From assembly GCA_947497755.1 (NCBI GenBank), contig CANMHT010000002.1:248001-312000 (forward strand): DNA of 64,000 nucleotides, given 5' to 3'. This document shows, one piece after another, positions 38,370 through 45,373 of this stretch (its first letter is position 1; each line of letters begins with the position of its first letter). Origin of the DNA: an uncultured Polaribacter sp. Lineage in GTDB: Bacteria > Bacteroidota > Bacteroidia > Flavobacteriales > Flavobacteriaceae. Both the position numbers and the translations under genes were made by a program. The notes beneath the pieces are model-generated. The model saw only the letters and a program-made list of their open reading frames with translations. It was not told where the DNA came from and did not search any database.

Positions 38370-38450
38370 CACAATCCCTTGGCAGCATTACCTGCCCAGG
38401 TTCTTTGGGTATGATCTCAGCCTTTCGGCACCCCTTTATGAGAACGCTGC
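38370..38450 (-). promoter_or_regulatory. TPP riboswitch (THI element)
   Basis: Read on the minus strand the element contains the conserved TPP aptamer pieces in order: AGGGGTGCC, GGCTGAGA, CATACCC, AGAACCTG and GGTAATGCTGCC, closed by complementary ends. It lies about 145 nt upstream of the TonB receptor start, on the same strand. Confidence 0.95.
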
Positions 38451-38497
38451 AAAAGTACTTCAGTTTTTTGGAATAAGAAACGAAAGTGTAAAATAAT

Positions 38498-38782
38498 TTA
38501 TAGAACTTTTTCTATGGGTTTTTTATAGTATTTAGAAAAAGAATATTTTTTTTCTGGACCATTAATTAATTCAGAAGCTTCAATTTCTAAAATTTTACAA
38601 ATGTTAATAAACTTTCTTAAACTCATTTTGCAACGACCATTTTCTAACTTATGATATGCATTCTGACTAATATTTAGCATATCGGCCATATTGTCTTGAG
38701 TAAGTCCTTTATTAAAACGTATTTGTTTAATCCTTTCTCTAATTTTTTCTAATTCTATTACTGTCGAATTCATAGCTAACAA
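38498..38782 (-). CDS. XRE-family helix-turn-helix regulator
   Basis: A 94-residue protein whose centre is an HTH_3 domain: RIKQIRFNKGLTQDNMADML followed by NISQNAYHKLENGR. A short basic C-terminal tail follows (KYSFSKYYKKPIEKVL). The start may be Met1 or Met4. It is divergent from the peptide secretion operon and is separated from it by a hairpin-rich 313-nt intergenic region, so it is the obvious candidate regulator of that operon (inference from position). Confidence 0.85.
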   Translation of the reverse strand: MLAMNSTVIELEKIRERIKQIRFNKGLTQDNMADMLNISQNAYHKLENGRCKMSLRKFINICKILEIEASELINGPEKKYSFSKYYKKPIEKVL

Positions 38783-38853
38783 TAAGGTTTTTCATTTTTT
38801 GAAATAAAAATAGATAAAAATTATAATAAATGCCTAATTATTTTAATGATGAT

Positions 38854-38899
38854 TATAGCAAAATCGACTAGCTAAAACTAGTGAGTCGATTTTGCTATA
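38854..38899. repeat. 16-bp perfect inverted repeat upstream of the peptide operon
   Basis: TATAGCAAAATCGACT (38854-38869) and AGTCGATTTTGCTATA (38884-38899) are exact complements around a 14-nt loop, which itself holds CTAG...CTAG. It sits in the 313-nt gap 38783-39095 and could be a regulator site, a bidirectional terminator or an attenuator hairpin. Confidence 0.8.
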
Positions 38900-38902
38900 T
38901 TT

Positions 38903-38919
38903 TATAGCTTTTGGCTATA
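38903..38919. repeat. Second hairpin repeating the TATAGC/GCTATA arms
   Basis: TATAGC and GCTATA pair around TTTTG. The same six bases form the outer ends of the preceding 16-bp inverted repeat, so the two structures could exchange arms. Confidence 0.6.
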
Positions 38920-38988
38920 GGTTTAAAAAAAAGTTGTTTGTAGGTTTGAAAGGTGAGTTCTTGTCATTTTTTTTTCTAAAAAAAAGAT

Positions 38989-39008
38989 CCCAACAAAATT
39001 TTGTTGGG
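38989..39008. repeat. 20-bp perfect palindrome in the peptide operon leader
   Basis: CCCAACAAAA is followed directly by its exact complement TTTTGTTGGG. It lies about 90 nt before the first gene of the operon; a dimeric-regulator operator or RNA hairpin are both possible. Apart from these repeats and the element at 39024-39060, I see nothing else in the 38783-39095 gap. Confidence 0.75.
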
Positions 39009-39023
39009 AAAGAACAAATTCTC

Positions 39024-39060
39024 TCGCGAAGAATAGACTTGAATGTCTGAATGTTCGCGG
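39024..39060 (+). promoter_or_regulatory. Variant copy 1 of the peptide-operon leader element
   Basis: It shares the stretch CGCGAAGAATAGAC and the following TTGAATGTCT with the copies upstream of the peptide genes. Here AGAC/GTCT form the inner stem, and CGCGAA (39025-39030) pairs with TTCGCG (39054-39059) as an outer stem instead of the pseudoknot helix. It precedes the VKOR-fusion gene by 35 nt. Confidence 0.65.
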
Positions 39061-39095
39061 CAAAAATAAGCTATTAATATGAAACCATCGCCCCA

Positions 39096-40679
39096 ATGGA
39101 AAAAGAATTAAAACAAACAATAGAATTATTTTTATCAACTAACAACATATCTTACAATAAAGAGGAATTACATCTACAATTATTAACACATCCTTATTTT
39201 CCTAGTATCAATGCAATAACAGATTTATTTGATCATTTTAAAATTGAAAATGTTGCAGCAGAATTGCCTCAAGAGATAGCAATACTTTCTGAATTGCCCG
39301 ATACTTTTTTAGCTCATATTAATGAAAAAGGGATAGAAAATATTGTATTCGTAGAAAAAAAGGGAGAAGAAATTAAACTGGTTTATGATGTAAAAACGAC
39401 TAAATATTTCTCACCCAAAGAATTTGTTAATTTATGGACAGGAGTTATAGTTGCAGTAGAAAAAAACGAAGAAAAAAGTAAGAAACTAACTAAGAATAGT
39501 TCAGTACTAAAAACAACTGTTTTTGGAATAACGGTTCTGTTGTTAGGTCTACAATTAGTACTTAATCCGTTAAGTATTTTAGGATATAGTTTTTTGTTAT
39601 CTGCTCTAATTGGAGTTGGTATTAGTGTTTTGTTAGTACAAAAAGAACTAGGGTTGCATTCTAAAAGTTTAGATAAATTTTGTGAAGCTTCAGTAAATAA
39701 TAGTTGTGATGATGTTTTAAACTCTAAAGGAGCAATGATTTTTGGAGTATTTAAGTTAAGTGATATCGGAATCGTTTATTTTTCGGGTATAACGTTTAGT
39801 ATACTTTTAAGTAGTTTTTTTAGCATAACTAGTTATACAAATATTATAGGTCTTAGCTTGGTATCGGCATTGTTTATCCCTTATTCAATTTATTATCAAT
39901 GGAAAGTTATAAAAAAATGGTGTCCGCTTTGTTTAATGGTACTTGGCGTACTTTTGTTACAAGCAGTAATATCTATCACTTTTTTTAATTTAGAATTCGT
40001 ATTCATTTTAAATGAATGGATAATCGTTTTGTTCAGTTTTTTGTTTTTAGGTTTGATATGGTCTGAATTAAAATCAGGATATAAAAAGAAACAAGAATTA
40101 TATGTATTACAACTAGAGCACTATAAGTTTAAAAGAAACTCAGGTTTATTCATTACAGCCTTAAAAGCTACTGGTAAAAAAGAAATGAATATAGTTGGGG
40201 CTAATGAAATTGTTTTTGGAAATAAAAATGCTTCATTACAAATAGTTTTAGTGACCAATCCAAGTTGTTTCTTTTGTAAAGAAGCACATCAGGTTTTTCA
40301 TAATGTATTAAAGAATAGAGCAGAAAATCTACAATTAATCATTCGATTTAATGTCAATACAAAGAATCCAGAATCAAATATAAGTTTAGAAATATCTAAT
40401 CAATTAATAGAAGTTTATAAAACAAAAGGACCTGTAGAAGCTTTATTGGCTATGGATGAAATTTATTCTGAAATGAAACCAGAAACTTGGTTGCAAAAAT
40501 GGAAATCTACTACTTTCTTAACTCATATTACAGACATAAATAAGGCAAATGAATGGTGTGTAAGTAATGCCGTAAACTTTACACCAGCCGTATTTATTAA
40601 CGGTTATCTTTTTCCTAGAGAATACCACAAAAAAGACATTACTTTTTTTATCGATGATCTGATAGAAGAAGCATTATAA
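39096..40679 (+). CDS. C39-like/VKOR/thioredoxin fusion, putative disulfide-forming protein
   Basis: A 527-residue protein with three parts. Residues 1-120 resemble a peptidase C39 domain (HPYFPSINAITDLFDHF, FLAHINEKGIENIVFVEKKG, FVNLWTGVIV) but lack the catalytic Cys and His. Residues about 138-323 hold six hydrophobic segments of a vitamin K epoxide reductase-like domain, with loop cysteines Cys196 and Cys204 and the quinone-site CPLC (276-279). Residues about 340-527 are a thioredoxin/DsbA-like domain with CFFC (391-394) and a cis-Pro loop (FTPAVFING). The family makes disulfides using quinone. It is the first gene of the six-cysteine peptide operon, so it probably oxidises those peptides (inference). 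Confidence 0.88.
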   Translation: MEKELKQTIELFLSTNNISYNKEELHLQLLTHPYFPSINAITDLFDHFKIENVAAELPQEIAILSELPDTFLAHINEKGIENIVFVEKKGEEIKLVYDVKTTKYFSPKEFVNLWTGVIVAVEKNEEKSKKLTKNSSVLKTTVFGITVLLLGLQLVLNPLSILGYSFLLSALIGVGISVLLVQKELGLHSKSLDKFCEASVNNSCDDVLNSKGAMIFGVFKLSDIGIVYFSGITFSILLSSFFSITSYTNIIGLSLVSALFIPYSIYYQWKVIKKWCPLCLMVLGVLLLQAVISITFFNLEFVFILNEWIIVLFSFLFLGLIWSELKSGYKKKQELYVLQLEHYKFKRNSGLFITALKATGKKEMNIVGANEIVFGNKNASLQIVLVTNPSCFFCKEAHQVFHNVLKNRAENLQLIIRFNVNTKNPESNISLEISNQLIEVYKTKGPVEALLAMDEIYSEMKPETWLQKWKSTTFLTHITDINKANEWCVSNAVNFTPAVFINGYLFPREYHKKDITFFIDDLIEEAL

Positions 40680-40687
40680 ATATACTT

Positions 40688-40737
40688 GCGAGGAATAGAC
40701 ATAAGCCTTGAATGTCTTTAAATGATCGAGGTTTTTT
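40688..40737 (+). promoter_or_regulatory. Leader pseudoknot, copy 2 (upstream of peptide A)
   Basis: Helix 1: AGACAT (40697-40702) with ATGTCT (40712-40717). Helix 2: CCTTGA (40706-40711), in the loop of helix 1, with TCGAGG (40726-40731), including one G-T pair. Six T follow. The 3' end of helix 2 is 26 nt before the ATG. Confidence 0.75.
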
Positions 40738-40757
40738 AAGATTTAAATTAAATAATA

Positions 40758-40976
40758 ATGAAAAAACAAATTTTAAACTTAGGGAAAACACTAAGTAAAG
40801 TTGAGCAAAGAAGTTTTCAAGGAGGTAATGGTCCATTTTTACCTGGAGGGGATGGTTGTATTGTTGGAGAAACCCCAACAATAGGATGTCCATGTACAAA
40901 TAATTTAGATTGTTCTCAAGAAGAATATTGTTTTAAAGGAAACAATGACATAAATGGTGTTTGCCATAATAAGTAA
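40758..40976 (+). CDS. Peptide A: double-glycine-leader precursor with six cysteines
   Basis: A 72-residue precursor. Leader residues 1-23 (MKKQILNLGKTLSKVEQ ... GG) match the bacteriocin-type signal shared by all five peptides here; cleavage is expected after Gly22-Gly23 by the C39 exporter. The 49-residue core has cysteines at 34, 44, 46, 52, 58 and 69, many Gly, Asn and Pro, and few charges. Three disulfides are likely. Its leader is the most divergent of the five (SFQGG instead of INGG). The product could be a bacteriocin or signal; the activity is unknown. It has its own pseudoknot leader 26 nt upstream. Confidence 0.85.
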   Translation: MKKQILNLGKTLSKVEQRSFQGGNGPFLPGGDGCIVGETPTIGCPCTNNLDCSQEEYCFKGNNDINGVCHNK

Positions 40977-41018
40977 AAAAGAGTACTTATTTTTTTTGGT
41001 ATCTACCTATAAATATAT

Positions 41019-41070
41019 CGCGAAGAATAGACATAAACTGTGAATGTCTTTAAAGGATCACAGTATTTTA
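41019..41070 (+). promoter_or_regulatory. Leader pseudoknot, copy 3 (upstream of peptide B)
   Basis: Helix 1: AGACAT (41029-41034) with ATGTCT (41044-41049). Helix 2: CTGTGA (41038-41043) with TCACAG (41058-41063), a sequence different from copy 2 but fully paired. The 3' end of helix 2 is 26 nt before the ATG. The conserved prefix CGCGAAGAATAGACAT is present. Confidence 0.78.
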
Positions 41071-41089
41071 TAGTATTAAAATATGATCA

Positions 41090-41272
41090 ATGAAAAAACA
41101 AATTTTAAATTTAGGAAAAGCTTTGAGTAAGACTGAGCAGAAACAAATTAATGGAGGGACTTCTCAATGTGTATTTTATGATGATCCTTATGGGGGAACA
41201 TGTTCTGCATGTTGTAAGTTAGTAGGAATTGGAGTTTGTGTGCCAGATACAACACAATTGTGCATGCCATAA
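41090..41272 (+). CDS. Peptide B: double-glycine-leader precursor with six cysteines
   Basis: A 60-residue precursor, the shortest of the set. The leader ends QINGG (Gly22-Gly23). The 37-residue core has cysteines at 27, 38, 41, 42, 50 and 58, giving the order C...C...CC...C...C that is typical of inhibitor cystine knot peptides. The rest is Gly/Thr/Asp-rich with a hydrophobic CKLVGIGVCV stretch. Secretion by the adjacent C39 exporter is expected. An ATG at 41083 in another frame is not used by any sensible product. Confidence 0.87.
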   Translation: MKKQILNLGKALSKTEQKQINGGTSQCVFYDDPYGGTCSACCKLVGIGVCVPDTTQLCMP

Positions 41273-41305
41273 TTATTAATTGTTAACAAACAATAATAAA
41301 GATGA

Positions 41306-41335
41306 TTTTTAGCAGAGGTTTTCCTCTGCTAAAAA
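41306..41335 (+). terminator. Hairpin between peptide B and the exporter gene
   Basis: TTTTTAGCAGAGG and CCTCTGCTAAAAA form a perfect 13-bp stem with loop TTTT. It is followed by an A-rich rather than T-rich tract and ends 10 nt before the exporter ATG. It could partly stop transcription, protect the peptide mRNA or limit exporter translation. Confidence 0.6.
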
Positions 41336-41345
41336 TAAATAAATA

Positions 41346-43532
41346 ATGAAAAAGTTTCCCCATTACAAACAAACTGAGGCCAAAGATTGTGGGCCAACAT
41401 GTATTAAAATGATTGCCAAACATTATGGTAAGATTATAAATACACAACAGTTGCGTATACTAAGTGAAACTACTCGAGAAGGAAGTAGTTTGTTGGGGTT
41501 AAGTGATGCCGTAGAATCGATAGGTTTTAAATCATTAGGTGTAAAACTAAATTATAAAAAGCTAAAAGAGGCGCCTTTGCCTTGCATTGTTCATTGGAAC
41601 AAGAATCACTATGTAGTAGTTTATAAAATAAAAAAAGATACGATTTATGTATCAGATCCAGCACATGGATTGATAAATTATACAAAAGAAGAATTTATCA
41701 CAAGGTGGATTGGAAATAATGCCACTGAAGATACTGAAGAAGGAGTTATTTTATTGGTAGAACCAACACCCTTATTTTATCAAACAGAATTTGACAAAGA
41801 CGAGTCTTTTGGGTTCAATTTTATATTTAAATACTTATTTAAATACAAACGATTTATTATTCAGCTTATCATTGGTTTATTAGCTGGAAGTTTATTGCAG
41901 CTAATTTTACCGTTTTTAACACAAAGTGTTGTAGATGTCGGAATTAAAAATCAAGACATCAACTTTGTTTATTTGGTGTTGTTTGCTCAACTATTTCTCT
42001 TTATAGGAAAAGCGGCATTAGAAATTATTAGAAGTTGGATATTATTACATCTAAGTACTCGAATCAATATCTCTTTAATATCTGATTTTTTTATCAAACT
42101 AATGAAACTTCCTATTTCGTTTTTTGATGTAAGAATGACAGGAGATTTATTACAACGAATTAACGATCATAAAAGGATTGAAAGAATTTTAACCACTTCC
42201 TCATTAACAGTCTTATTTTCATTTTTTAATCTTATAATTTTTAGTGTAGTACTTGCTTATTATAGCTTTCAAATATTTGGTGTTTTTGTGTTGGGAAGTG
42301 TACTCTATTTTGGTTGGGTACTTTTCTTTTTTAAAAAGCGTAAAGAATTAGATTATAAACGATTTTCCCAAGTTAGTCAAGAACAAAGTAAGGTAATTGA
42401 ACTGATAAACGGGATGCAAGAAATAAAATTACACAATGCAGAAAAACGTATGCGTTGGAATTGGGAATATGTGCAAGCTCGTTTGTTTAAGATTGCTTCT
42501 AAAAGTTTGGCATTAGAACAAACTCAAAGTGTTGGTTCAAATTTTATTAATGAACTTAAGAACATGTTCATTACAATTTTATCTGCAAAATTAGTAATCG
42601 ATGGAGATATTACTTTAGGTATGATGATGGCAATTAGTTATATCGTTGGGCAGTTAAATGGTCCAATAACACAGTTAATTAGCTTTATGAGAGATGTACA
42701 AGATGCTAAAATTTCTTTAGAAAGATTAGGAGAGATTCACAATAAAGAAGATGAAGAAAAACCTGGTGATAAAAAAGTAACTAACATACCTCAAAAAGCT
42801 TCAATTAAGTTGCAAAATGTTTCTTTTAGATATACTGGAGGTTTAGAGCCTGTATTAAAAAACTTAAATTTAGAAATTCCAGCCAATAAAATTACTGCTA
42901 TAGTCGGAGTTAGCGGAAGTGGAAAATCTACTTTAATGAAACTATTATTACGCTTTTATGAGATTGATAAAGGAGAAATAATGGTAGATCAATTTAACCT
43001 TAAAAATGTATCACAAAAAGTATGGAGAGCACATTGTGGAGTAGTCATGCAAGAAGGTTATATTTTTAATAATACGATTGCCAAAAACATTGCTGTAGGA
43101 GAAGATTATGTTGATTTAGACAAATTAGCGCATGCTATTGACGTAGCGAATATCTCAGATTATATAGAAGGACTTCCATTAGGATACAACACTAAAATTG
43201 GTAGCGAAGGATCTGGTTTAAGTACAGGTCAAAAACAACGTTTACTAATTGCAAGGTCAGTTTATAAAAACCCAAAGTTTTTATTTTTTGATGAAGCCAC
43301 TTCTGCGTTAGACGCTAATAATGAAAAGATAATTATGGAGAAGTTAAATACTTTTTTTAAAAATAAAACAGCTGTTGTTATAGCACACAGGTTAAGTACT
43401 GTAAAAAACGCAGATCAAATAGTTGTATTGGATAACGGAAACATAATAGAACAAGGTACTCATCAAGAGTTAATTGCTCTTAAAGGGAATTATTATCATT
43501 TGGTAAAAAATCAATTAGAATTAGGGAAATAA
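41346..43532 (+). CDS. Peptidase-containing ABC exporter (C39 peptidase, PCAT)
   Basis: A 728-residue exporter in the standard order. The C39 peptidase domain (1-135) has the catalytic set Gln9, Cys15 (AKDCGPTC), His88 (KNHYVVV) and Asp104 (VSDPAHG), all intact. The six-helix membrane domain runs from about 165 to 445. The ATPase domain (about 480-725) has Walker A GVSGSGKST near 520, signature LSTGQKQRL near 624, Walker B FLFFDEATSALD near 644 and the H-loop AHRLST near 679. It should cleave the double-glycine leaders of the nearby peptides and export the cores across the inner membrane. Its stop overlaps the adaptor start (TAATG). Confidence 0.95.
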   Translation: MKKFPHYKQTEAKDCGPTCIKMIAKHYGKIINTQQLRILSETTREGSSLLGLSDAVESIGFKSLGVKLNYKKLKEAPLPCIVHWNKNHYVVVYKIKKDTIYVSDPAHGLINYTKEEFITRWIGNNATEDTEEGVILLVEPTPLFYQTEFDKDESFGFNFIFKYLFKYKRFIIQLIIGLLAGSLLQLILPFLTQSVVDVGIKNQDINFVYLVLFAQLFLFIGKAALEIIRSWILLHLSTRINISLISDFFIKLMKLPISFFDVRMTGDLLQRINDHKRIERILTTSSLTVLFSFFNLIIFSVVLAYYSFQIFGVFVLGSVLYFGWVLFFFKKRKELDYKRFSQVSQEQSKVIELINGMQEIKLHNAEKRMRWNWEYVQARLFKIASKSLALEQTQSVGSNFINELKNMFITILSAKLVIDGDITLGMMMAISYIVGQLNGPITQLISFMRDVQDAKISLERLGEIHNKEDEEKPGDKKVTNIPQKASIKLQNVSFRYTGGLEPVLKNLNLEIPANKITAIVGVSGSGKSTLMKLLLRFYEIDKGEIMVDQFNLKNVSQKVWRAHCGVVMQEGYIFNNTIAKNIAVGEDYVDLDKLAHAIDVANISDYIEGLPLGYNTKIGSEGSGLSTGQKQRLLIARSVYKNPKFLFFDEATSALDANNEKIIMEKLNTFFKNKTAVVIAHRLSTVKNADQIVVLDNGNIIEQGTHQELIALKGNYYHLVKNQLELGK

Positions 43533-44821
43533 TGCCAACAGATAATCAAGATATAGCGATAAGAAGTGAAGAAGTACAGGAAATATTAAGTTATGTTCCT
43601 AACTGGATGATTCGTTGGGGAAACACATTGTTGCTTGTTTTAATATTGATGTTATTGTTTATTACTTGGTTTGTTAAATACCCAGATGTAATTACTACAG
43701 AAGTAATGATCACTACTCAAATTCCTCCCGAAAAAATTTATGCAAGGAATCATGGTCAATTAGAAATTTTATTTAAAAATGATGGAGATTCAATAAAGCA
43801 ACAAGAAACTATTGCTATTATAGAAAATAGTGCCAATTATAAAGACGTTTTTTTATTAAAAAGTATTTTAGATACTTTGACCGTAGATGTGAACAATTTT
43901 TCTTTCCCAATAAATAGTATTCCGCCATTAATTTTAGGAGAAATTAATACAAGCTATGCAGAATTTGAGAATAATTATTATGAATACTTTTTTAATGATA
44001 CGTTTAATCCCTACAAAAACAAATCGAATGCGAGACGCTATTCTTTAGGAGAAACTAAAGGTAGATACCAAGTGTTGAAATATCAAAAGACTTTGAGTTT
44101 AAAAGAACTTAATATTAAAAAGAAGGATTTAAATAGGCAAAAAATGCTATTTGATAAAGGTGTAATTTCTGCAAAAGAGTATGAACAAAAACAAATGGAA
44201 TTTATACAAGCAGAAAAAGGGTACAAAAGTTTAGAAACTTCTATTTCTCAAATTCGACAAGAGATAAGAACCTATCAAAAAGATATAAAAGTTACTTCTA
44301 AAGAAAAGACTTTAAATGATACACGTTTACTCAAAAAAACCATTCAATCATTTTACCAATTAAAAAGAGCCATTAAAGATTGGGAAAAACAATATGTTTT
44401 ACAATCATCCATAAGTGGAACAGTTTCATTTTTATCTTTTTGGAGTGAAAATCAAACAGTAAAAATAGGCGATTTAGTTTTTATAGTAATACCAGCCAAT
44501 AATTCATCATACATAGGTAAAGTTCAAGCACCAGCTATCAATTCTGGTAAAATAAAAATGGGACAAAAAGTACAAATTAAACTTCAGAGTTTTCCTTCAG
44601 ATGAGTTTGGGGAAATCAATGGAGTTGTTAAATCTATTTCTACTATTCCTAATGAAAATGGTAATTATTTGATTGATGTTAAACTACCAGAAGAATTGAT
44701 AACTACATATAATAAAACCATAGAATTTAAACAAGAAATGAAAGGAACAGCTGAGATAATTACAGAAGATTTACGTTTAATTGAGCGATTCTTTTATCAA
44801 CTAAAAAACATAATTAATTAA
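43532..44821 (+). CDS. HlyD-family periplasmic adaptor of the peptide exporter
   Basis: A 429-residue membrane fusion protein. A cytoplasmic tail (1-28) is followed by one membrane helix (about 29-50; NTLLLVLILMLLFITWF), a lipoyl-like half (IYARNHGQLEILFKNDGDSIK), a coiled-coil hairpin (about 150-270, rich in Lys/Glu/Gln), the second lipoyl half (SSISGTVSFLSFW) and a beta-barrel end (GQKVQIKLQSFPSDEFGEI). It should link the ABC exporter to an outer-membrane channel. No TolC-like channel is encoded in the locus, so a protein encoded elsewhere must be used. Confidence 0.93.
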   Translation: MPTDNQDIAIRSEEVQEILSYVPNWMIRWGNTLLLVLILMLLFITWFVKYPDVITTEVMITTQIPPEKIYARNHGQLEILFKNDGDSIKQQETIAIIENSANYKDVFLLKSILDTLTVDVNNFSFPINSIPPLILGEINTSYAEFENNYYEYFFNDTFNPYKNKSNARRYSLGETKGRYQVLKYQKTLSLKELNIKKKDLNRQKMLFDKGVISAKEYEQKQMEFIQAEKGYKSLETSISQIRQEIRTYQKDIKVTSKEKTLNDTRLLKKTIQSFYQLKRAIKDWEKQYVLQSSISGTVSFLSFWSENQTVKIGDLVFIVIPANNSSYIGKVQAPAINSGKIKMGQKVQIKLQSFPSDEFGEINGVVKSISTIPNENGNYLIDVKLPEELITTYNKTIEFKQEMKGTAEIITEDLRLIERFFYQLKNIIN

Positions 44822-44832
44822 AAATATTCATT

Positions 44833-44880
44833 CGCGAAGAATAGACATACACCTTGAGTGTCTTTAAATGATCAAGGCTT
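44833..44880 (+). promoter_or_regulatory. Leader pseudoknot, copy 4 (upstream of peptide C)
   Basis: Helix 1: AGACAT (44843-44848) with GTGTCT (44858-44863), one T-G pair replacing T-A. Helix 2: CCTTGA (44852-44857) with TCAAGG (44872-44877), fully Watson-Crick where copy 2 had a wobble. The 3' end of helix 2 is 26 nt before the ATG. The prefix CGCGAAGAATAGACAT is present. Confidence 0.78.
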
Positions 44881-44903
44881 TATAAATATTAAATTTTTTT
44901 AAA

Positions 44904-45104
44904 ATGAAAAAACAAATTTTAAACTTAGGTAAAGCTTTAAATAAAGCAGAACAAAAAACGATTAACGGTGGTGGTCCAGGAGGATGTTATACTCATCAAG
45001 AATGTCCAGCTGGACATGGTTGTTGTAAAGGAGAACCAGATCCAGATGGAAGTATTGAAGGAGTTTGTATTCCTTCAGGAGCTTGGTGTGAAGGAGGTAT
45101 GTAA
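44904..45104 (+). CDS. Peptide C: double-glycine-leader precursor with six cysteines
   Basis: A 66-residue precursor with the consensus leader MKKQILNLGKALNKAEQ and TINGG (Gly22-Gly23). The 43-residue core has cysteines at 28, 34, 40, 41, 55 and 62: C-x5-C-x5-CC-x13-C-x6-C, close to inhibitor cystine knot spacing. It is acidic and rich in Gly and Pro (CKGEPDPDGSIEGVCIP). It lies 82 nt after the HlyD gene, with its own pseudoknot leader. A longer overlapping frame at 44968-45150 is out of register with the leader and is not coding. Confidence 0.87.
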   Translation: MKKQILNLGKALNKAEQKTINGGGPGGCYTHQECPAGHGCCKGEPDPDGSIEGVCIPSGAWCEGGM

Positions 45105-45121
45105 TCAATTATTTATGGGAG

Positions 45122-45144
45122 GAGGGAAGAATCTTTTCTTCCTC
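45122..45144 (+). promoter_or_regulatory. Plain hairpin between peptides C and D
   Basis: GAGG-g-AAGAA pairs with TTCTTCCTC (one bulged G) around a short loop. Gene D has no pseudoknot leader, only this hairpin, so C and D are probably cotranscribed, with the hairpin acting as processing site or weak terminator. Confidence 0.55.
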
Positions 45145-45168
45145 TTATAAGTTTTAATAAAACATATT

Positions 45169-45354
45169 ATGAAAAAACAAATTTTAAACTTAGGTAAAGC
45201 TTTAAACAAAGCAGAACAAAGAACCGTAAACGGAGGAGGTGGCTCATGCTGGATGGCAACTAATGAAGAAGAGTGTAGTAATGCTGGTGGACAATGGTAT
45301 AGTTGTGCACCCCATTTAGGATGTCACTGTGCACATCATTTTCCTCCTTGTTAA
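45169..45354 (+). CDS. Peptide D: double-glycine-leader precursor with six cysteines
   Basis: A 61-residue precursor; leader MKKQILNLGKALNKAEQ with TVNGG. The 38-residue core has cysteines at 27, 36, 46, 52, 54 and 61, the last being the C-terminal residue. It also has two Trp and a His cluster (CHCAHHFPPC), which could bind metal. It is the only one of the five without the pseudoknot leader. Confidence 0.85.
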   Translation: MKKQILNLGKALNKAEQRTVNGGGGSCWMATNEEECSNAGGQWYSCAPHLGCHCAHHFPPC

Positions 45355-45373
45355 AAGGTCGTTGATTGGTTTT

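Noticed and set aside
40732..40737. Helix 2 plus T run in copies 2 and 5 as ordinary terminators of the preceding gene
   Set aside because: Not excluded for those copies, but copies 3 and 4 lack a proper T run and all four share helix 1 and the fixed distance to the next start codon, which an ordinary terminator would not need.
44968..45150. Alternative frame overlapping peptide C
   Set aside because: It starts inside the leader of peptide C, has no leader or cysteine pattern, and its only merit is being open.
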